Positions 1 to 12,400 of a DNA stretch of 64,000 nucleotides are shown one piece after another. The translations under genes were made by a program, and so were the position numbers. The stretch comes from Desarmillaria ectypa (lineage: Eukaryota; Basidiomycota; Agaricomycetes; Agaricales; Physalacriaceae): contig JAUDYN010000010.1 in NCBI GenBank assembly GCA_030407005.1, positions 1,674,001-1,738,000 on the forward strand, given 5' to 3'. The stretch's first letter is position 1, and every line of letters begins with the position of its first letter. The notes below the pieces were generated by a model that made no database searches, was not told the DNA's origin, and saw nothing but the letters and a program-made list of their open reading frames with translations.

Positions 1-699
1 ATTCGTCGTCGGTACCGTCTAAATGTCCCTCAGGTACCAGGGCCTGCTGTTTTTAGTGGATGATCAGGAAGCAAAGAAAATTGTAGATTAGCGACATTCG
101 ATGGCCGAGTATCGTGCGAGTCTTCAGAAAATATGAGACTTTCCTGATCAAGTATATGCGCTCCGAGTGGCAGTCATCCAGAGTCACGAATGCGGTCTAA
201 ATATTTATCCGTGAGAGTACCCTGTGGTCACTCAGCAGGCGTCATTTGAACGGCATTTTCCGCAATTTTGTGGAGGCAAGGAAAATATTCGGTTTTGCGA
301 GTTCAATCCTTTTGCCGCTTTGGTCAAATGGGACTGATTGTTTGAAAAGGTCACGATTTTCAAGAGCCGTTTCAATTTTTTGGTTAGTGGGCGACTTGAA
401 TAATCACTAGCTTCCTGCTCATGGCCTGTCAAGGATTTCGATTTCCCCGAGTTCATTGAGACTCAACTTCTCCCAGCACGAAAGCGACTTTCATTGCCCG
501 ACAGTGAAATATGAATATCTCAGACTGCGTGCACAGGACTGTAGTCCTTGTGGCACAAACAAGATCTATTATCCGTATCTTTTCCGTCCTTGGAGCTCTC
601 GGATTATTCTCTGAAAATGAGCGTCACTCCTAATGAAGCAGGCTGTGGGCATATTTAATGCAAGCTAAATCTCACACACTACTATATCGCAACACGACG
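1..699. other. intergenic, no gene seen
   Basis: I find no coding exon with supporting splice signals or family similarity here. The right end is the presumed promoter of the AA9 gene that begins at 700. Confidence 0.5.
652..658 (+). promoter_or_regulatory. TATA-like element before AA9 gene
   Basis: An AT-rich TATTTAA sits about 42 nt before the chosen ATG. It is a candidate core promoter by position only; nothing else supports it. Confidence 0.3.
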
Positions 700-1680
700 A
701 TGAAGTTTGTCTCAAGCCTCCTATCACTTTCTATCCTATCTCAAAGTGTTTCGGCGCACTGTACGTCCCTAGTTTCCGTTCCACCCTTCAATTTTATCGA
801 CCTCATTATAGACATATGGACGACCCTCATCGCAGGGAGCACCACATCCACCGGCGCAGTCCGCCTACCACAGACCAACTCCCCGGTCACTGATGTCAAG
901 TCAACCGACATCACTTGTAACGTCAACCCTTCTCCTGCGACTGAAACGGTCTCTGTCGCTGCGGGAAGCACCATTGGGTTTATACTGGACAATACGATTT
1001 ATCACCAAGGCCCGGCAGCGATTTATCTAGGGAAAGCTCCTACTACCGCCGCAAAATGGGATGGATCTGGTGCGAATTGGTTCAAGGTATGGAATTCGTC
1101 TTTCTCTTTTGCCGGCCAGGCTTTAACCAGCGGCGCGAGCAGATTGCAGAATGGGGCGCGACATTCAACCCGTTCGCTTTCAAGGACTATGGCCTTAGTC
1201 ATTTAACTACGACGCTTCCTTCGGACATCCCTGCTGGTGAAGTGAGTTCTGGATATTGCTGAATTCTGGGACAATTTTACACGCTTTTTGGTAGTATCTT
1301 GTCCGGATTGAACAGGTTTGTTCTCCCAAGTAAACCTTTTAATTTCTGCAATTAATTATGTTGCATACAAGGTCGGACTTCATGTCGTGGGCGCGCCTCA
1401 ATGGTACATCTCTTGTGCCCAGATCTCCGTTACTGGGGGAGGGTCAGCAAGTCCGTCTAAGGTGTCGATACCAGGTTATGTTTCCTCTAATGGTGAGTTA
1501 TCATTTCACAAGTATGAATTACTCTGAACCTGGATATTATATAGATCCGGGCCTTACTGTGAATATCTACTACCCTGTGCCTACGGCGTACAAAGTAAGA
1601 ACACCTGCTATTTTTGTAGTTGGCGCCCAACCAAAAGCATTTCACTTTAGGTGCCTGGCCCAGCCGTTTTCACTGGATAA
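700..1680 (+). CDS. AA9 lytic polysaccharide monooxygenase, secreted
   Basis: Copper enzyme that oxidatively cleaves cellulose or related glucans outside the cell. My model has seven exons: 700-760, 812-1086, 1143-1241, 1295-1315, 1372-1492, 1545-1594 and 1651-1680. All six introns are GT-AG and the total of 657 nt gives 218 aa. The signal peptide (residues 1-19, ending SVSA) is followed directly by His, which would be the N-terminal copper ligand; the His-Tyr junction spans intron 1. Further AA9 signatures are TNSPVTDVKSTDITCN, the second His in YHQGPAAIYLGK, and QWYISCAQISVTGGG with the axial Tyr. The C-terminus is VPGPAVFTG, without linker or cellulose-binding domain, so this is a compact single-domain member. 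The ATG at 700 is chosen because it starts a clean signal peptide; an in-frame ATG at 658 would spoil it. Family assignment is firm; regioselectivity cannot be read. Confidence 0.93.
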
Positions 1681-1968
1681 CCGAAATTGTTGTATCAGAA
1701 ATTGTATACCCTCTTCTGTACAAATCAGCGTTTGCTTGTAACGTTGTCGTAACAAGCGACATATTCTACATAAGCTCAGAACCGAGATCATTATTTCGAA
1801 GTTCGAACTAATGACAGCGCTAATGAGCGATCCTTACGCGTCTCCCATTTCAACAACTGTACGGTGGGGAACCTCACTTTTCGGCTTCGGGGTGTACCAC
1901 GTTCGCAGAGGCAATATATTCCTACTTAATGCTCACCAGATTCCGAATACAAGGGTCGCCGGTTATAT

Positions 1969-2040
1969 GGCCGTGTGGCGTAATGGCAACGCGTCTGACT
2001 ACGAATCAGGAGATTGCAGGTTCGACCCCTGTCTCGGTCA
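1969..2040 (+). tRNA. tRNA-Arg(ACG)
   Basis: 72-nt cloverleaf without intron. The D-stem is GCG/CGC, the anticodon loop CTACGAA carries ACG at 2001-2003, the T-loop TTCGACC is at 2021-2027 (also the internal B box, GGTTCGACCCC) and the discriminator base is A2040. The acceptor stem pairs GGCCGTG with CTCGGTC, leaving a U-U mismatch at the sixth pair and one G-U. ACG would be modified to ICG and read CGN codons. It lies 288 bp downstream of the AA9 gene. Confidence 0.88.
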
Positions 2041-2731
2041 TATCGCAGAGTGGTTTTTATTACCGTGCCACTTTGAAGTTTGAAGGCTCGACTCGAGTGT
2101 ACTAAAACTTAGAACATTTAAGATTACAAATCAAGTAACCATCGATCTCACTGCAACGATCCTCCTCACAAAGATTCATCCTGAAGTCCGGCCGATCCGT
2201 GAAAAGGATTTCAGCACTAGTTTCGCGTAGATTCTATCTGATATTTGTCTGCATCGAATTTCTTTTTGAAGAGGTGATGCCAACAGAAACCATAAAAAAC
2301 CGCATCCCCGTGATTGATTGCATCCATAGCAGCAAATGGAGCGCTCCACAAAGTCCATGCACGGCCCCACGTCTATTTCATCATTTTTCAAACGAAAATA
2401 TTATGATAAGGAAAATGTTCAAATATTCATCGTGATGAGAGAAGGAAAACATGCAGAAGTCATTGAATATAAGATGAAGTACACATAAACTAAAGCTCAT
2501 TCCAAGGGTGAGGAGAAGGAAATTAAAGGCAAACGGGTGCGTCCATTTTAGGAATTGATGAGACCAAGCAGAGACAAACTCAATGATCCACAACTCCTGT
2601 TCCTCCATTTCTTGTTCCTTTTCCACCACGAACACCGTTGACAGAGCTTTTCTCGTCCCTTTACCCATCGACGGCGACAACAACGGCAACAGCTATACCA
2701 GCTCCCTACCTCAATAATAGCAGTACTTAGT
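2041..2731. other. intergenic, no gene seen
   Basis: Short open frames on both strands, none with a recognisable motif or splice-supported extension. It holds the tRNA terminator region and the promoter of the methyltransferase gene at 2732. Confidence 0.5.
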
Positions 2732-4119
2732 ATGCCTGGCGTCTGGACTCGTCATCCGCGTTATTCGCTTTTCGTGTTGGTTGTGCTGGCTGCGACCCTA
2801 TACCTGCTTAATCCTTATGAGACAACCCCAACGATCTCTAATTACTCATTCATTCGCGACTCGGATTTGCCAGCTAGGCTGGGGCGAGCAGATGCCATTT
2901 ATGAAAAGACCCTTCGGGATCGAAAAGGGCTAATACGAACCTTTGGTCCTAATCCGGATGACGTTTTAATGTAAGCACTTGCCTTTGAGCTAAAATCTTG
3001 ATCTTACATGCATCAGGTTTCCTCCGGATAAGGATCCTTGGCCAGCCTATACCGTCTGTATGTGTTCAAATGGTCCCAGCCAATATCCTGCTCAATTTCA
3101 TTCAATGTCCCAGGGGACTTTTTCCCGGCCTCATATAATTGCCCACATGAAGTAGAACGGCTTGGTGCACTTGGGGACGGCGGAAAGTGGGTCTGTGGGT
3201 TATCTCGTGTGCAAGAGAAGCCGAACTGTGTTATTTATTCCATCGGTGCGTTGAAATACCTTCTTTCCGGACTTCACCACTGATATTCAGCTCAGGTATC
3301 AATTACGAGTCCTCATTCGAAGCGGAAATCCTCGCCAATACCCGGTATTGCGAGATCTGGGGTTACGATCATAGTGTCAAGTCATTCGGCCCTCAGATAC
3401 CACGGTCCCTGGCATCGCGCACCCATTTCTTCCCATACGGTCTGGCCGGCAGCGACAAAGTGGCAACAAATGACTCGCCTGCCATGTTTACCCTCGAAAG
3501 CATTATGGCAATGAATGGTTCTTTCCATTCCCCTTTCTTTCACATTGACAGATACTTACCTAACATCTTAGGACATAGCCACATCGATATCCTCAAGATT
3601 GACGTGGAGGGATGGGAGTTTGAAACGCTGACTGCTCTCATCGGGCCGTACTTGCACGCTGACAGACCGCTTCCGTTTGGCCAGCTCCAGCTCGAAATTC
3701 ATATATGGGGCAAGCAGTTCGCCGAATTCTTGATGTGGTGGGAGACTCTTGAGGCTGCCGGTCTCAGACCTTTCTGGACTGAGGTTCGTCTTGATATACT
3801 GTCGCCGCAGGATTTGACTAGGCCCCCAACGGTGTCATACGACCTTCGCGATGTGTTTCGGAGCCTAGTCTCGACCTGAACGGCATGTGTGTCGGCTGAA
3901 AGTCACTGACTCTCCAATCTTTTCCAGCCCAATCTGGTATATCAGAACTACAACAAACAAAGTAACACCGATCTCGCAGAGGTGAGTGAACTTAGAATTC
4001 TCCCTTTGGTTGTTAGTGTTAATGCTTCCAAACAGTACTCGTTCCTGAACATTAAAGGCGACAACATATTCATCAAAGACCCTCCCAAGCGACACATTGC
4101 CGCAGCTGTTGTCGAATAG
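2732..4119 (+). CDS. FkbM/METTL24-like methyltransferase, membrane-anchored
   Basis: Predicted SAM-dependent methyltransferase with an N-terminal signal anchor (hydrophobic residues about 11-27, YSLFVLVVLAATLYLL), so probably a type II protein of the secretory pathway. Seven exons: 2732-2970, 3017-3057, 3114-3245, 3296-3517, 3572-3783, 3928-3981 and 4036-4119, 984 nt, 327 aa. All introns are GT-AG; the fifth is long at 144 nt. Signatures are FFPASYNCPHEVERLG, GDGGKWVCG, and the FkbM-type core IDILKIDVEGWEFETL with the DVEG acidic residue. The C-terminus reads FWTEPNLVYQNYN...YSFLNIK, as in many basidiomycete homologues. The frame is open and in phase through every junction. The substrate (glycan, protein or small molecule) cannot be told from sequence. 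Confidence 0.85.
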
Positions 4120-5291
4120 ACTCTCTGCCAGGGGTAATCCTGTATAACTTATATGGTACGCTTACTGTATTCAATCAAATGCTGTAGATTATTCGCCGTC
4201 ATAGGTTGATTGGACTGTTTCTGTTCATATGTTATGATATCTATCGTACTTCGTTGTTTACCGCATTTGCATTTGTTCTCCTTCCCAGGACATATACCAC
4301 TTATCAAAGCCGGACATATATATGTGATTTAACCCTTTGCCATTGCTTTGGATGTCTTTGAATTCTTCGAAGAATAGGATCAGGTCACGTTGATTACAGT
4401 CCTATTTTGACTCCATAGGCGGACTAACGGGTTAATACCATTTTCGGGCGTGTGTAGGAGTGTGCGTCCAATACATTCGTCATTATTGCTCAAGGCATAT
4501 TGCTTGTGAGCCTTGGACGTATCGGGCCACAACGGTCCGCTCACGGATAGTGCACATCCCGAGTTGTCCTTCTGTTACAATCACTGAGGGCACTCATCGA
4601 AACATTGTCCCCATCTGATAGGTAACGTCTTCTTCAAATATACACCTCATTCACTAACCCAGATCGCGGTTGCTCATTTCCCGGACAAGACGTGCCGGAA
4701 ATTTTCCACTTCCATGGTTCCGGCCAGGGACATAAAGACTTAGAATCGGGCCTGCTGCACCACCCACCCCACCATGTCCCTACTGCGGCTCAGAAAAGAA
4801 ACACTGCACAGCACGCCCGGAAACCATAGTTCTCCCGAGCGATCTTTCAAATTGGTTGAGGACGCCTCGACTCGGAAGGTTTTGGTACCTGGTCCGAAGG
4901 ACGCACGCAACTTCCAGGGATGCGAAGGGTAAGCGCAAGGTTGAGAAATGAATAGGATAGGAACGCTAGCAGCGGACCCTATCCATGAGGGCGATTGGGA
5001 GGTGACCGTTTGCTATTCTGATGGCGAAAAACTGGTTGGAGATTTGGATCAGTTAAAGCGGATGTACCTCGTATCTGCCTTGATGCCATTGTACCGGCTA
5101 CATGCGAGTCGAGAGCCAAGGGGCAGCAAAAGACTTGTGTGTGTATTACCGGGGAAGGCCATCACTGACATACAACGGTCATTAAGCGAAGGTTGTCCTT
5201 GTTATGTACATGATGAAAACTGTCGGGGCCATGTGATGAGTTTGGACGACTCACTGCAAGAACTCATGTACATGTGCGTTACCGCTGTCAT
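4120..5291. other. mostly intergenic; one doubtful ORF
   Basis: The stretch separates the methyltransferase from the 3' end of the misato gene on the other strand. From 4948 on the plus strand an open frame of 176 codons runs into the antisense of misato's last exon (to 5478). It has no motif I know, and its last third only mirrors the acidic tail of misato. Another ORF of about 50 codons begins near 4773 (MSLLRLRKETL...) but cannot be joined to it by a normal intron. I would not annotate either as a gene without transcripts. Confidence 0.35.
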
Positions 5292-7386
5292 TCACAGCTC
5301 TTCATCTTCGCCAAGGCTAGAGTCCGGGTCAAGCTTCAAAGAGTTCTCATCATCATCCATCGAGAAATTGTCATGGATGGTCCATAGATCGTTAACTAGC
5401 TCCTTAAAATCATCAATGTCATCGGAGACAACACCCAGGGTCCGTCTTCGGAGCGTTGAGTCGACAAATTTGGCGTAGTCAGCAAACATACGCGCAGTAC
5501 CGCTAGATGTTGAAACCGAAGAGAACATTTCAACGGGCGTGGGACCGGAACGTGACCAAGATAAGGGGTTTTGGGGCCTAAGAAAGGGTACGAATGCCGG
5601 TGGTGCTGGGTACGCAGGCGCATGCGTGCTGTCGCAAAGTCAAGTTGATATGAACCAAGCGCTGGCAAGAAAAAGAGGTTTACCGTGTGATAAACATGTC
5701 GTGCAGGGACGACCGCGCGGACCATTGATCATATGCCCCAAGACTGTGGGTTGTAAAGCCTCGTGTCACATCGCGGCGGGAGAACTGGCGACGAGTCTGT
5801 AGCAAGGTGGATGAGTAATTTGTTCCAAAGAACATTGCTCCTTACATCGAACCTCTCCATGGTGGAGAAGTTGAATATATTGCTTTTCAGGTCCTGTTCG
5901 GTCGATGTAATGACCGTAATTCCGCATATCTCGGCGTAGGGGGATCCACGGATGTTTAGTTGAGAGCAGAAGCTAGATATGTCATCCGCAGTTTTGGTCA
6001 ACCTGCTCAACCGCACCGGGAAAGTTAGAGTTGCTGTAGGGTCTGGTGATCAAACTCTCTTACCTCAACGGAAGAGTCGAACTTTCTATGTGTGCAGAAA
6101 TTATTCCGGATGTATGGTAAAGATCATCCTGGGACATAATGGGGGTAAATTTTTGGTCCTAACCGAGGTATTGTAGAAGTAAACGCCCACTTCAGTTTTC
6201 AGTTGTGGTGATGCTTTGTAATGGGCCCACATAGAAGGAGATTGGATGGGAACTGTGAGAGATGCGGTCTCGCTTAGCCCGCGCAGATAGAGCGCGTCAT
6301 TAATCAATCTTCTCGTTCCTCTACGCTGGAAAAAAAACGCGTTCGTGGAAAAGAAGCTGATATGTGAGAGATTTCATACGTCCTCGACATCAATATCCCA
6401 TCCATATGTATTTGAGAGCAAAGGAAAGGCCAAACATGGGATCTTCAGCATATCATCGTGTAGCGCCGTGAGGAGCGAATGCATGAAGGGGCCAAAGCCC
6501 GCCGTATCATTTAAAACTTGTATCCCCTGTCTGGACATTACTTTGCGAAAATTTATGAAAATTTTAGAACACACCTGGACAGAATCAGACTCTTCAAGAA
6601 ATAATCTAACAGAGCCTTCCAATAGAGAAGCATCCTGAGAGTTTTATGATATTATAGGAAGTGCAGCACGCGAGAAACCGTCTTACCTCATCAAATTGCC
6701 TGAAGTACTGTTCTCCCTGCTTCCAGTCGCCGTCCGTGGTCTCCCAGTCTAGCGACTGGGGGATCATTTGGATAGAATTACGGGCATAGTAGACACGACT
6801 GAAATCCGACCAGTATCTGATGGGTTCACGGTGGCGCACATCGCCTAATGGCACCTCGTCGCCCTGATATGCCTCTGCGCTGTCCTCGTCATCGATCTTT
6901 CGGGGAGTAATCAAGTCTTGTCTGTATTCCGAAACGCCACCATCCCTTGCATTCCAATCAGTTCAAAATGAATACGTACAAGTGCCTGGTGCCCTTACCA
7001 CGCTCCTAGATCATCTTCCACAGAAGGATTGCCCAGATTTGCGTCATGGATGACGTGGCTACTGGCTACAGCACCAAAGTTGCCTGGCACAAGGTTGAGC
7101 CTAGTTGCATTCTGCCAATTTCAGCACTCACTCTTCTTATCGAAGGCAAGCAATCTCGGAACATATGTAAGCTCTCCCTGATAGAGCAGATGTTCAGAAA
7201 CGACATCAATATATCGTGCTGTCACTCTCGTACCTGTCGGCTGTATTGTTCCCCAAAGGACGTTGCATGAGAGATTTGAATTGGGTCGCCAGTTTCATCG
7301 CCCAAATAAGCCTCTTGAGTGTTCCAGAAATGCGTACCTACGTAGTTAGCCAGTTGCCCAGCCTGAATATACAAGATTTCCCGCAT
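5292..7386 (-). CDS. DML1: Misato/DML1, tubulin-like mitochondrial partitioning protein
   Basis: Homologue of yeast Dml1 and animal misato, a tubulin/FtsZ-related protein needed for mitochondrial inheritance and morphology. The start at 7386 gives MREILYIQAGQLANYVGTHF, the family's tubulin-like N-terminus (first exon 7386-7234, 51 codons). Later exons encode GELTYVPRLLAFDKK, SNFGAVASSHVIHD, SDFSRVYYARNSIQMIP, DTAGFGPFMHSLLTALHDDM, ALYLRGLSETASLTVPIQ, SSTLPLRLTKTADDISSFC, TRRQFSRRDVTRGF, AYPAPPAFVPFL and an acidic tail ending GEDEEL. About ten short introns; estimated size about 500 aa. One junction, between KTEVE and SSTLPLR near 6090-6190, needs either a weak GC donor (GG/gcgttt) or another solution. 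Two places that first looked like frameshifts (5600-5730) resolve into introns with good phases. I regard the gene as intact. Confidence 0.85.
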
Positions 7387-7536
7387 TTTATCAAACTTTC
7401 GCAAGCCTGCCCATGACTTTGGGAAGTAAGAAGGGAAAAATATAGACCGTGGGATGTCGATGCCTTATTTGCCTAGTCGTCATTTTTCTCGACTTCTTTT
7501 CGATCGCCGCTTGCTAAAGCAGAACAGAATTTTAAT

Positions 7537-7971
7537 TCATTGAGGTGGCGGAAATAAGGAATGGTCACGAACATATGCCATCGATGGTGGGTGCACAAAA
7601 AAAATTCCCTGAGAGGGGGCGGCTCCGAAATTCGGGCCACTATCCGCCATGGGCCAATGGTGAGTTAATGATGACTGCATCAAAGGGACACGATTCAAGA
7701 ATCGAAGGTCGTTAAATCGTTCGGTAAATGGTGTAACGAGACTAGCCAAGCCCATTTGATCACAAATCACATTCGGTTCATAGACGAACGGCCGGTCACA
7801 ATATAATGTAATTTTCATTAAGCACGCCTCCATTATTGTACCTACGGTGAATAAACGGACAATTACTGTTCCACTCTCAACGCGAAACTCCCCTTCAACG
7901 GCATTAATCCGGTGACCCTCTATCCTAAATAAGGCTACCTGTCCAAACCTCAGTATGTTTTCGGATATGCA
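7537..7971 (-). other. unrecognised open frame, about 144 codons
   Basis: An uninterrupted minus-strand frame runs from a TAA at 7974-7972 down to a stop at 7537 and ends SLFPPPQ. It lies between the WOPR gene and DML1, all on the same strand. I see no known motif. It could be the last exon of a lineage-specific gene, a long 3' untranslated stretch, or chance. No start with a clear exon upstream could be chosen. Confidence 0.25.
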
Positions 7972-8298
7972 TTACAGCACCCAGGAGTCAGAAGCCTCTG
8001 CAGAGATAGGCCGCTCGAAACCCATCTACTAACTGCTCCTTAACGAGGCCCCGCGGCTAAGCACTTCCAGTTTCGCACGAGCTATCTTCGACAGTTGACC
8101 AATCGCGACATTACAATAATGTGAGATGACAGACGAAGCCGACAGGTGACAGATCTTGTTCAATGCTTTTTTTACATGAAGCCGCAATATGCCAGCGCGA
8201 TCAGCCTACCCATCTCGAGCATGAACAGTTAACTTTAAGCTATGCACATAGTAAGATTTGATCATTAGCACCGATATGTTAAAGAACCCACCTGCATG

Positions 8299-9483
8299 TC
8301 ATAAACTAATCCGAAACTTGTCCAACACTCGGCGATCCTCTGAAGATAAGGGTGTGTATGATGTCGGAGCTGTGGCCACGCCCCCACGACTGGACGAAGA
8401 AGATGTTCTTTCATGAGTGTGAGAACGACTAGGATATCCCATAGCTGACAAAGGAGGTAGAATAACCCGCTGGCTTGGATCGTGAGCGTGAAAATTCGGC
8501 ATGGATAGCTGGAGAGATCCGGGGTTGACTGAGGGTGGGGACATTGTCGAAGGCGTCGATGGGGAGGCTGGGCTTTGAGTACCATAATCGGAGTGCCTCG
8601 AAGGCCCTGCCTGGTCGTTGGCTTCGGTGTCGTCGGAATAATATGAGAATCGATCCGTTCTCAGAGGCACAGTCTTAGTCGTCATTATAACACCCTTCGG
8701 AACCTGAATGCGACGGAGGTTCTCATAGTTTTCGATGACTGGGAGCGAAGAGTAGTCATTTCCCTAGAAGATGCATTGGCCTCGACCGAAACAGTGCAGA
8801 ATTGAAATGCCTACCGAGAAATATGCAACGACGTGCCATTTACGCCCTTCTTTAGCGCCGGGAAGATAGACTAGAGCAGAATAAGTCTGCTTCGTTAGTC
8901 CATTCGGTTTTGACGGACGATCCTTCCGTCTTGTAGGAGGAGGTATAACTGCTGTTGGATCTGTGGCTCTCCGGGCTCTATTCGCGACGAGCGGCAGGTT
9001 AGCATATATGGCACAGCAGACTAATGGAAAGGGGATACCTGCGCGCGGCCTTCGCGTCTCGTTCTTCTTGTGTCGTTTCCACCTTTTCTTCGTAAAATAA
9101 ATAGTCGCCACGCATGCGACTTTGTGACCTGGGATCATTCCACGTGAGCCTTAAGAGTGATGTAGATCGTGGATCATACTACCATCGTCGTCCATCTGTC
9201 CACCGAAGCAAGCCACCTTCATCTTCCGCCTCCTCCCAGACGAAAACGTTCCCTGCAGTCAGTTGGTCCCTCTCGGAAGCCACAAGCCGCCGCTTGATCA
9301 GTGGCAAAATGTTTCTCCTGACGGCTTCCAAAATAACTTGAGCGTCATGGGCGTCCCGGAGATCTACGTTTTGAAGTCAGGAATTTGACCATATCGCTGG
9401 CAAGAGGAGCTGCGCTCACGGAGTGACGGATGCGTCAAGGCGCGATTGGCAGAACTGTTGCTATAGTGGGGCACGAAAGACAT
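8299..9483 (-). CDS. Gti1/Pac2 (WOPR) family transcription regulator
   Basis: DNA-binding regulator of the WOPR family (Pac2, Gti1, Wor1, Ryp1), which in fungi controls developmental switches, nutrient response and sporulation. Five exons: 9483-9420, 9363-9183, 9128-9039, 8977-8815 and 8763-8299, 963 nt, 320 aa, all junctions GT-AG and in phase. The first half of the WOPR box is seen in HPSLHLRDAHDAQVILEAV, LPLIKRRL and GNVFVWEEAEDEGGLLRWTD followed by GRRWSQSRMRGDYLFYEEK. The second half reads LTKQTYSALVYLPGAKEGR and KWHVVAYFSGNDYSSLPVI. The C-terminal third is Ser/Pro-rich and disordered-looking and ends SSEDRRVLDKFRISL. The start MSFVPHYSNSS at 9483 is the only ATG that gives the expected lead-in to HPSLH. 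Targets are unknown. Confidence 0.92.
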
Positions 9484-12400
9484 GTTCGTCACGTCAAGAG
9501 AGACCAGAACTCAGGGTAGACTTTAAGGACGATGGACCGGAGAGTCGTATACCAAAGAGTAACAGCAGAAGACGTTTGATATATGAGAAAAATAGGTCCG
9601 TCCCACATCAGTGGTACAAGTAGAACGAAGCTTCCGATTAAATGGAATTACGGACCTCTCAAAACGGCCTAGGCAAGAAACACATGGCGGACCGCGTTTG
9701 CCGAGAGAGATTTGTAGTTTTTTCTTACGCATTAGGCTTCTTTCCGAGAAATACGTGTAGTATTCCATTTAACGATGAACCAACTTTGGCCACCAACGTA
9801 AGTCGCATCACGGTCTGAATAGACTTGAATCAAATTCAGCGGATTCCATAGTCGATCTCGATCCCGGTACAAACCCCACCAGAACACCTCAAAAGAAGCT
9901 CAGGCGGAAATGTGAGGAGAATTCTCGGGATACCGAAGTTTCCCCTGGATGTGAAATTCAAATGTCAGTATTTGGTCTGTGAATGATAATCATTGCTACC
10001 CAGGCATTTAGCGCGCCGGAGAACGCAATTGGGTGAACCTGAATGTGCTGATCACAGTGCATGTTCACACGGCCTTGGAAACAAGCCTACACAATATAGG
10101 CAGGCAGATTTGAGAAAATATTAATGGTTTTGGATGCTTACGTTGTTTTTCATGATGTCTGATTTCTCGATTTGACGAGGTGGCATCATGCAGCAGCGTA
10201 CCGAGAACGGAGGTAAAATAGTCAATTCTCACCGCAATCGTGCGATGCCTAGAAAAAGAACAGATCGATGCCCCTGTGCCTGGTTTATTCGGGTTCATGT
10301 TCTTCTTTCTCAGCGGGGTAAGCAGGCCCTGTGAGAGGTGAATGACATCACCTTCTGGAAGATAGAACGAGCACTTTACTTGTGAGTAGAGGATAAACTG
10401 TTAGTGAGCAGTGAGACAAGCTATGACGAGAATAGCAGGTATGGATACGTATACCATCGAGAACGGGTGGCCAAAGGGCCAAAGGCGCCCTGCACATGTC
10501 ACGATAATGATTAAAGCTTCATTCTAACAACGGAAAATGATGCCTGATCCATCAGGCCTACTTTACCTGGTGTATGTACATGTGGCCATCCTGAATATGT
10601 GTACGTTGGCGAGGTTTTAAGCGTTGAATCCATCCGAACCTAGTCTCATGCGGGGTTATCTACAGAAGGTCAGAATACTTTCGCCGTTCTGAGTCCAGGG
10701 TCTCCAGAGGTAACAGCGTTGTTAAGAGTGATGGAGAAGTTGTATGTCTTGTGCATATGCCAGAGACCAGATGGTCAGCATTGTATGAGCCATGTTGAAC
10801 GAAGGCACCGTATTGAGGGTGATAACATGCTGCCGTTTGAGTTTTTCCCGTGAAGAAAAAATGCCAAGCGAGACGGGGTCGTATCCTTCCAATGATTCCT
10901 CACCATAGCCACAGAGCAAGCAATACTAAACTTGCCAGCCTTGGCAGGATAAGGATAGTTTAGAGATTGAACAGATAATCAATGAAGGTAGGCTTGGACG
11001 GATTTGCGTGCAGGTCGAACGTGCAAATATGATTGGAAGCATGACCACTGACCAATATCCATCTTCACGACAAATGAACATGATCGGCAACATTTCGGGC
11101 AAGGCACGTACAAGGTCCTGTATCTGTTGGGGAAGGGGAACTGGGGGGCCCTGGAGCCCTGAAAGCCCTGAAAGCCCGTCAAATTTGTGCGGCGAGTTCT
11201 AGCCAGAACTCTGATGATCAACTACCGGCCGCGCACGACATATGGGGCTCTATTAGCGCGTTTATCGACATGGCTGGCGGACGGTGACTAAATGAACAAG
11301 GAACCTACCGGCAAAGTGATGCCTGCGTGCAATTGCAGACTGTAATAGGACCCCGGAGAATGCCTATACATCCCTGCTGACAAATTTGTGAGAGATAACC
11401 AAAGGGCGGTAATTGAAAATAGTGGGTGGCCATCATCCGGCATTGCGGGAGGGTTGAATTTCGTGCCGTGCCGGCTCACGGCGAGTCATTAAATTACAAC
11501 CCTCCGTTACGTTGAACTATAGACTGAGGGCAAAATGCTTTGAGCCGATGAAGAATGTCACCGTCTACTTCTGGGATGTGTCATGGTATCGATCCAAATA
11601 TTCCATGAGATCTTGAGGCTCTGCTGCATCATCTACAGCTGAAAATATGAACATCAGACGCCCTTGAGGCATGCATTTGACTCCAGGTCAAATACCCTTT
11701 TTCAAGTCGTTGATCATAGTTCATTGGGATTATGCCTTGGTGCACTAAGTTGTATCTATAAACATGTATATGAATGCTATTTAAAATATTAAATACCCCA
11801 ACTTGACACAGCCTTGCAGAGACATCAGCGCATAAGTCGAGATGATGCCATGTCATGGTCCGACATTTCTGATACGACTTGGTGCACAAACTCAGCAACA
11901 ACACTGGACCTTAATGTTTTTCAGGACAACCCGGCCGTTCATCCCCCCTTTTCGACCCATTCTAGAAGCAAATGTCTTCGAAGCAGGTGGGGAAGTCGTG
12001 TCAATCATACGGACAAGCCCTAGCATATTTAGTAGAGGCTGGATTTTACCCGGATGAAGCCGATTGATTTTCCTGTTTCGTAAACCAGACTCAGCGATCT
12101 GCACGAAGATAAGCAGCTATTTCAGGCCCGGCAAAAACCGGCAAAAAGGGTGGATAACATATGAACTTCTGACGAAGTCTTTTGACCAAAATGAGTCGGG
12201 ATTCACTTTGATGGTAAAGCCGACAGATTTTGCTGCGATCAAAAGACTTTGACAAAATTTTATCTCTATTCTGATTGTTTCCCTTGCATTTTGACTCACC
12301 TGCTAGGAGTAAGTATAGGCCGAAGAGTATCCAAAGTCGGCATGTCACGCAAGTTATATCGAAACACTACTTTTGGGATCAAGGATACATAGGTATTCTC

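Noticed and set aside
1811..2083. 90-codon ORF over the tRNA
   Set aside because: It overlaps a well-formed tRNA-Arg and has no other support.
5600..5730. Apparent stop and frameshifts in DML1 (WGI-stop-SMVRAVV, then AYPAPPAF in another frame)
   Set aside because: An intron with gtaagg...ctacag before TRRQFSRRDVTRGF and one with gtaaac...gcgacag before THAPAYPAPP restore one frame, so the gene is read as intact.
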